Origin: Chloroflexota bacterium
Lineage (GTDB): Bacteria; Chloroflexota; Anaerolineae; SpSt-600
Assembly: GCA_011041825.1 (NCBI GenBank)
Contig: DRAO01000319.1
Coordinates: 1-5,811, forward strand
Reading direction: 5' to 3'
Length of the DNA stretch: 5,811 nucleotides
Both the position numbers and the translations under genes were made by a program. Below, in pieces: positions 5,780 to 5,811 of the stretch. Under the pieces are notes generated by a model. The model saw only the letters and a list, made by a program, of their open reading frames with translations, ran no database searches and was not told the DNA's origin. Positions within the stretch are counted from its first letter, which is position 1; each line of letters starts with the position of its first letter.

Positions 5780-5811
5780 ATGCCTCTTCTGTTAGCGATA
5801 GTGATACTAAG
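5780..5811 (+). CDS. Start of a hydrophobic protein, cut by the window edge
   Basis: Only ten complete codons are present, reading MPLLLAIVIL. They are preceded by a well-placed ribosome binding site and a strong promoter, so this is very likely a true gene start. The all-hydrophobic beginning suggests a first membrane span or an uncleaved signal anchor; with no positive charges before it, a membrane segment is more likely than a classic signal peptide. The family cannot be told from this little sequence. Confidence 0.65.
   Translation, partial: MPLLLAIVIL

Overview
The window looks like a bacterial chromosome segment, most plausibly from a Chloroflexota (Anaerolineae- or Dehalococcoidia-like) organism. 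This is inferred from the combination of LysM repeats, a Soj-type ParA, a mevalonate kinase (a pathway scattered in bacteria but known in several Chloroflexota), a biotin-dependent acyl-CoA carboxyltransferase, clear Shine-Dalgarno sites and a sigma70-type promoter. The assignment rests on family impressions, not on a search. All genes found are on the + strand and are densely packed; no gene-free stretch exceeds about 160 bases. No rRNA, tRNA, CRISPR array, transposase or phage gene is visible.

Layout: (1) 1-476, the 3' part of a LysM-repeat protein entering from the left edge. (2) 551-1132, a GNAT N-acetyltransferase of the RimJ/RimL type. (3) 1133-1291, an intergenic region carrying a long palindrome (copy 1 of a dispersed repeat). 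(4) 1292-3996, a probable three-gene unit: a ParA/Soj ATPase, an overlapping gene for a multi-pass membrane protein with a proline/glutamate-rich arm, and mevalonate kinase 28 bases later. (5) 3997-4104, an intergenic region with an inverted, diverged second copy of the same palindromic repeat. (6) 4105-5655, the carboxyltransferase (beta) subunit of propionyl-CoA carboxylase or methylmalonyl-CoA decarboxylase. (7) 5656-5811, a candidate terminator, a strong promoter, a ribosome binding site and the first ten codons of a hydrophobic protein leaving the window.

The most interesting part is the ParA-membrane protein pair. No ParB is present in the window. The membrane protein begins with a basic peptide ending in [10 protein letters not shown] that resembles the N-terminal ParA-contacting motif of chromosomal ParB/Spo0J proteins (Spo0J: GKGINALF). 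It lacks the ParB DNA-binding domain and instead has a low-complexity linker, a helical region and three to four membrane spans. I infer a ParA-type positioning or partition module with a membrane-anchored partner; this is a hypothesis from sequence reading alone. The second notable item is the pair of related palindromic elements, each right behind a stop codon, which suggests a small repeat family in this genome.

Metabolically, mevalonate kinase points to isoprenoid synthesis through mevalonate, and the carboxyltransferase to propionyl-CoA/methylmalonyl-CoA metabolism. The two are separated by the second repeat and need not be co-regulated.
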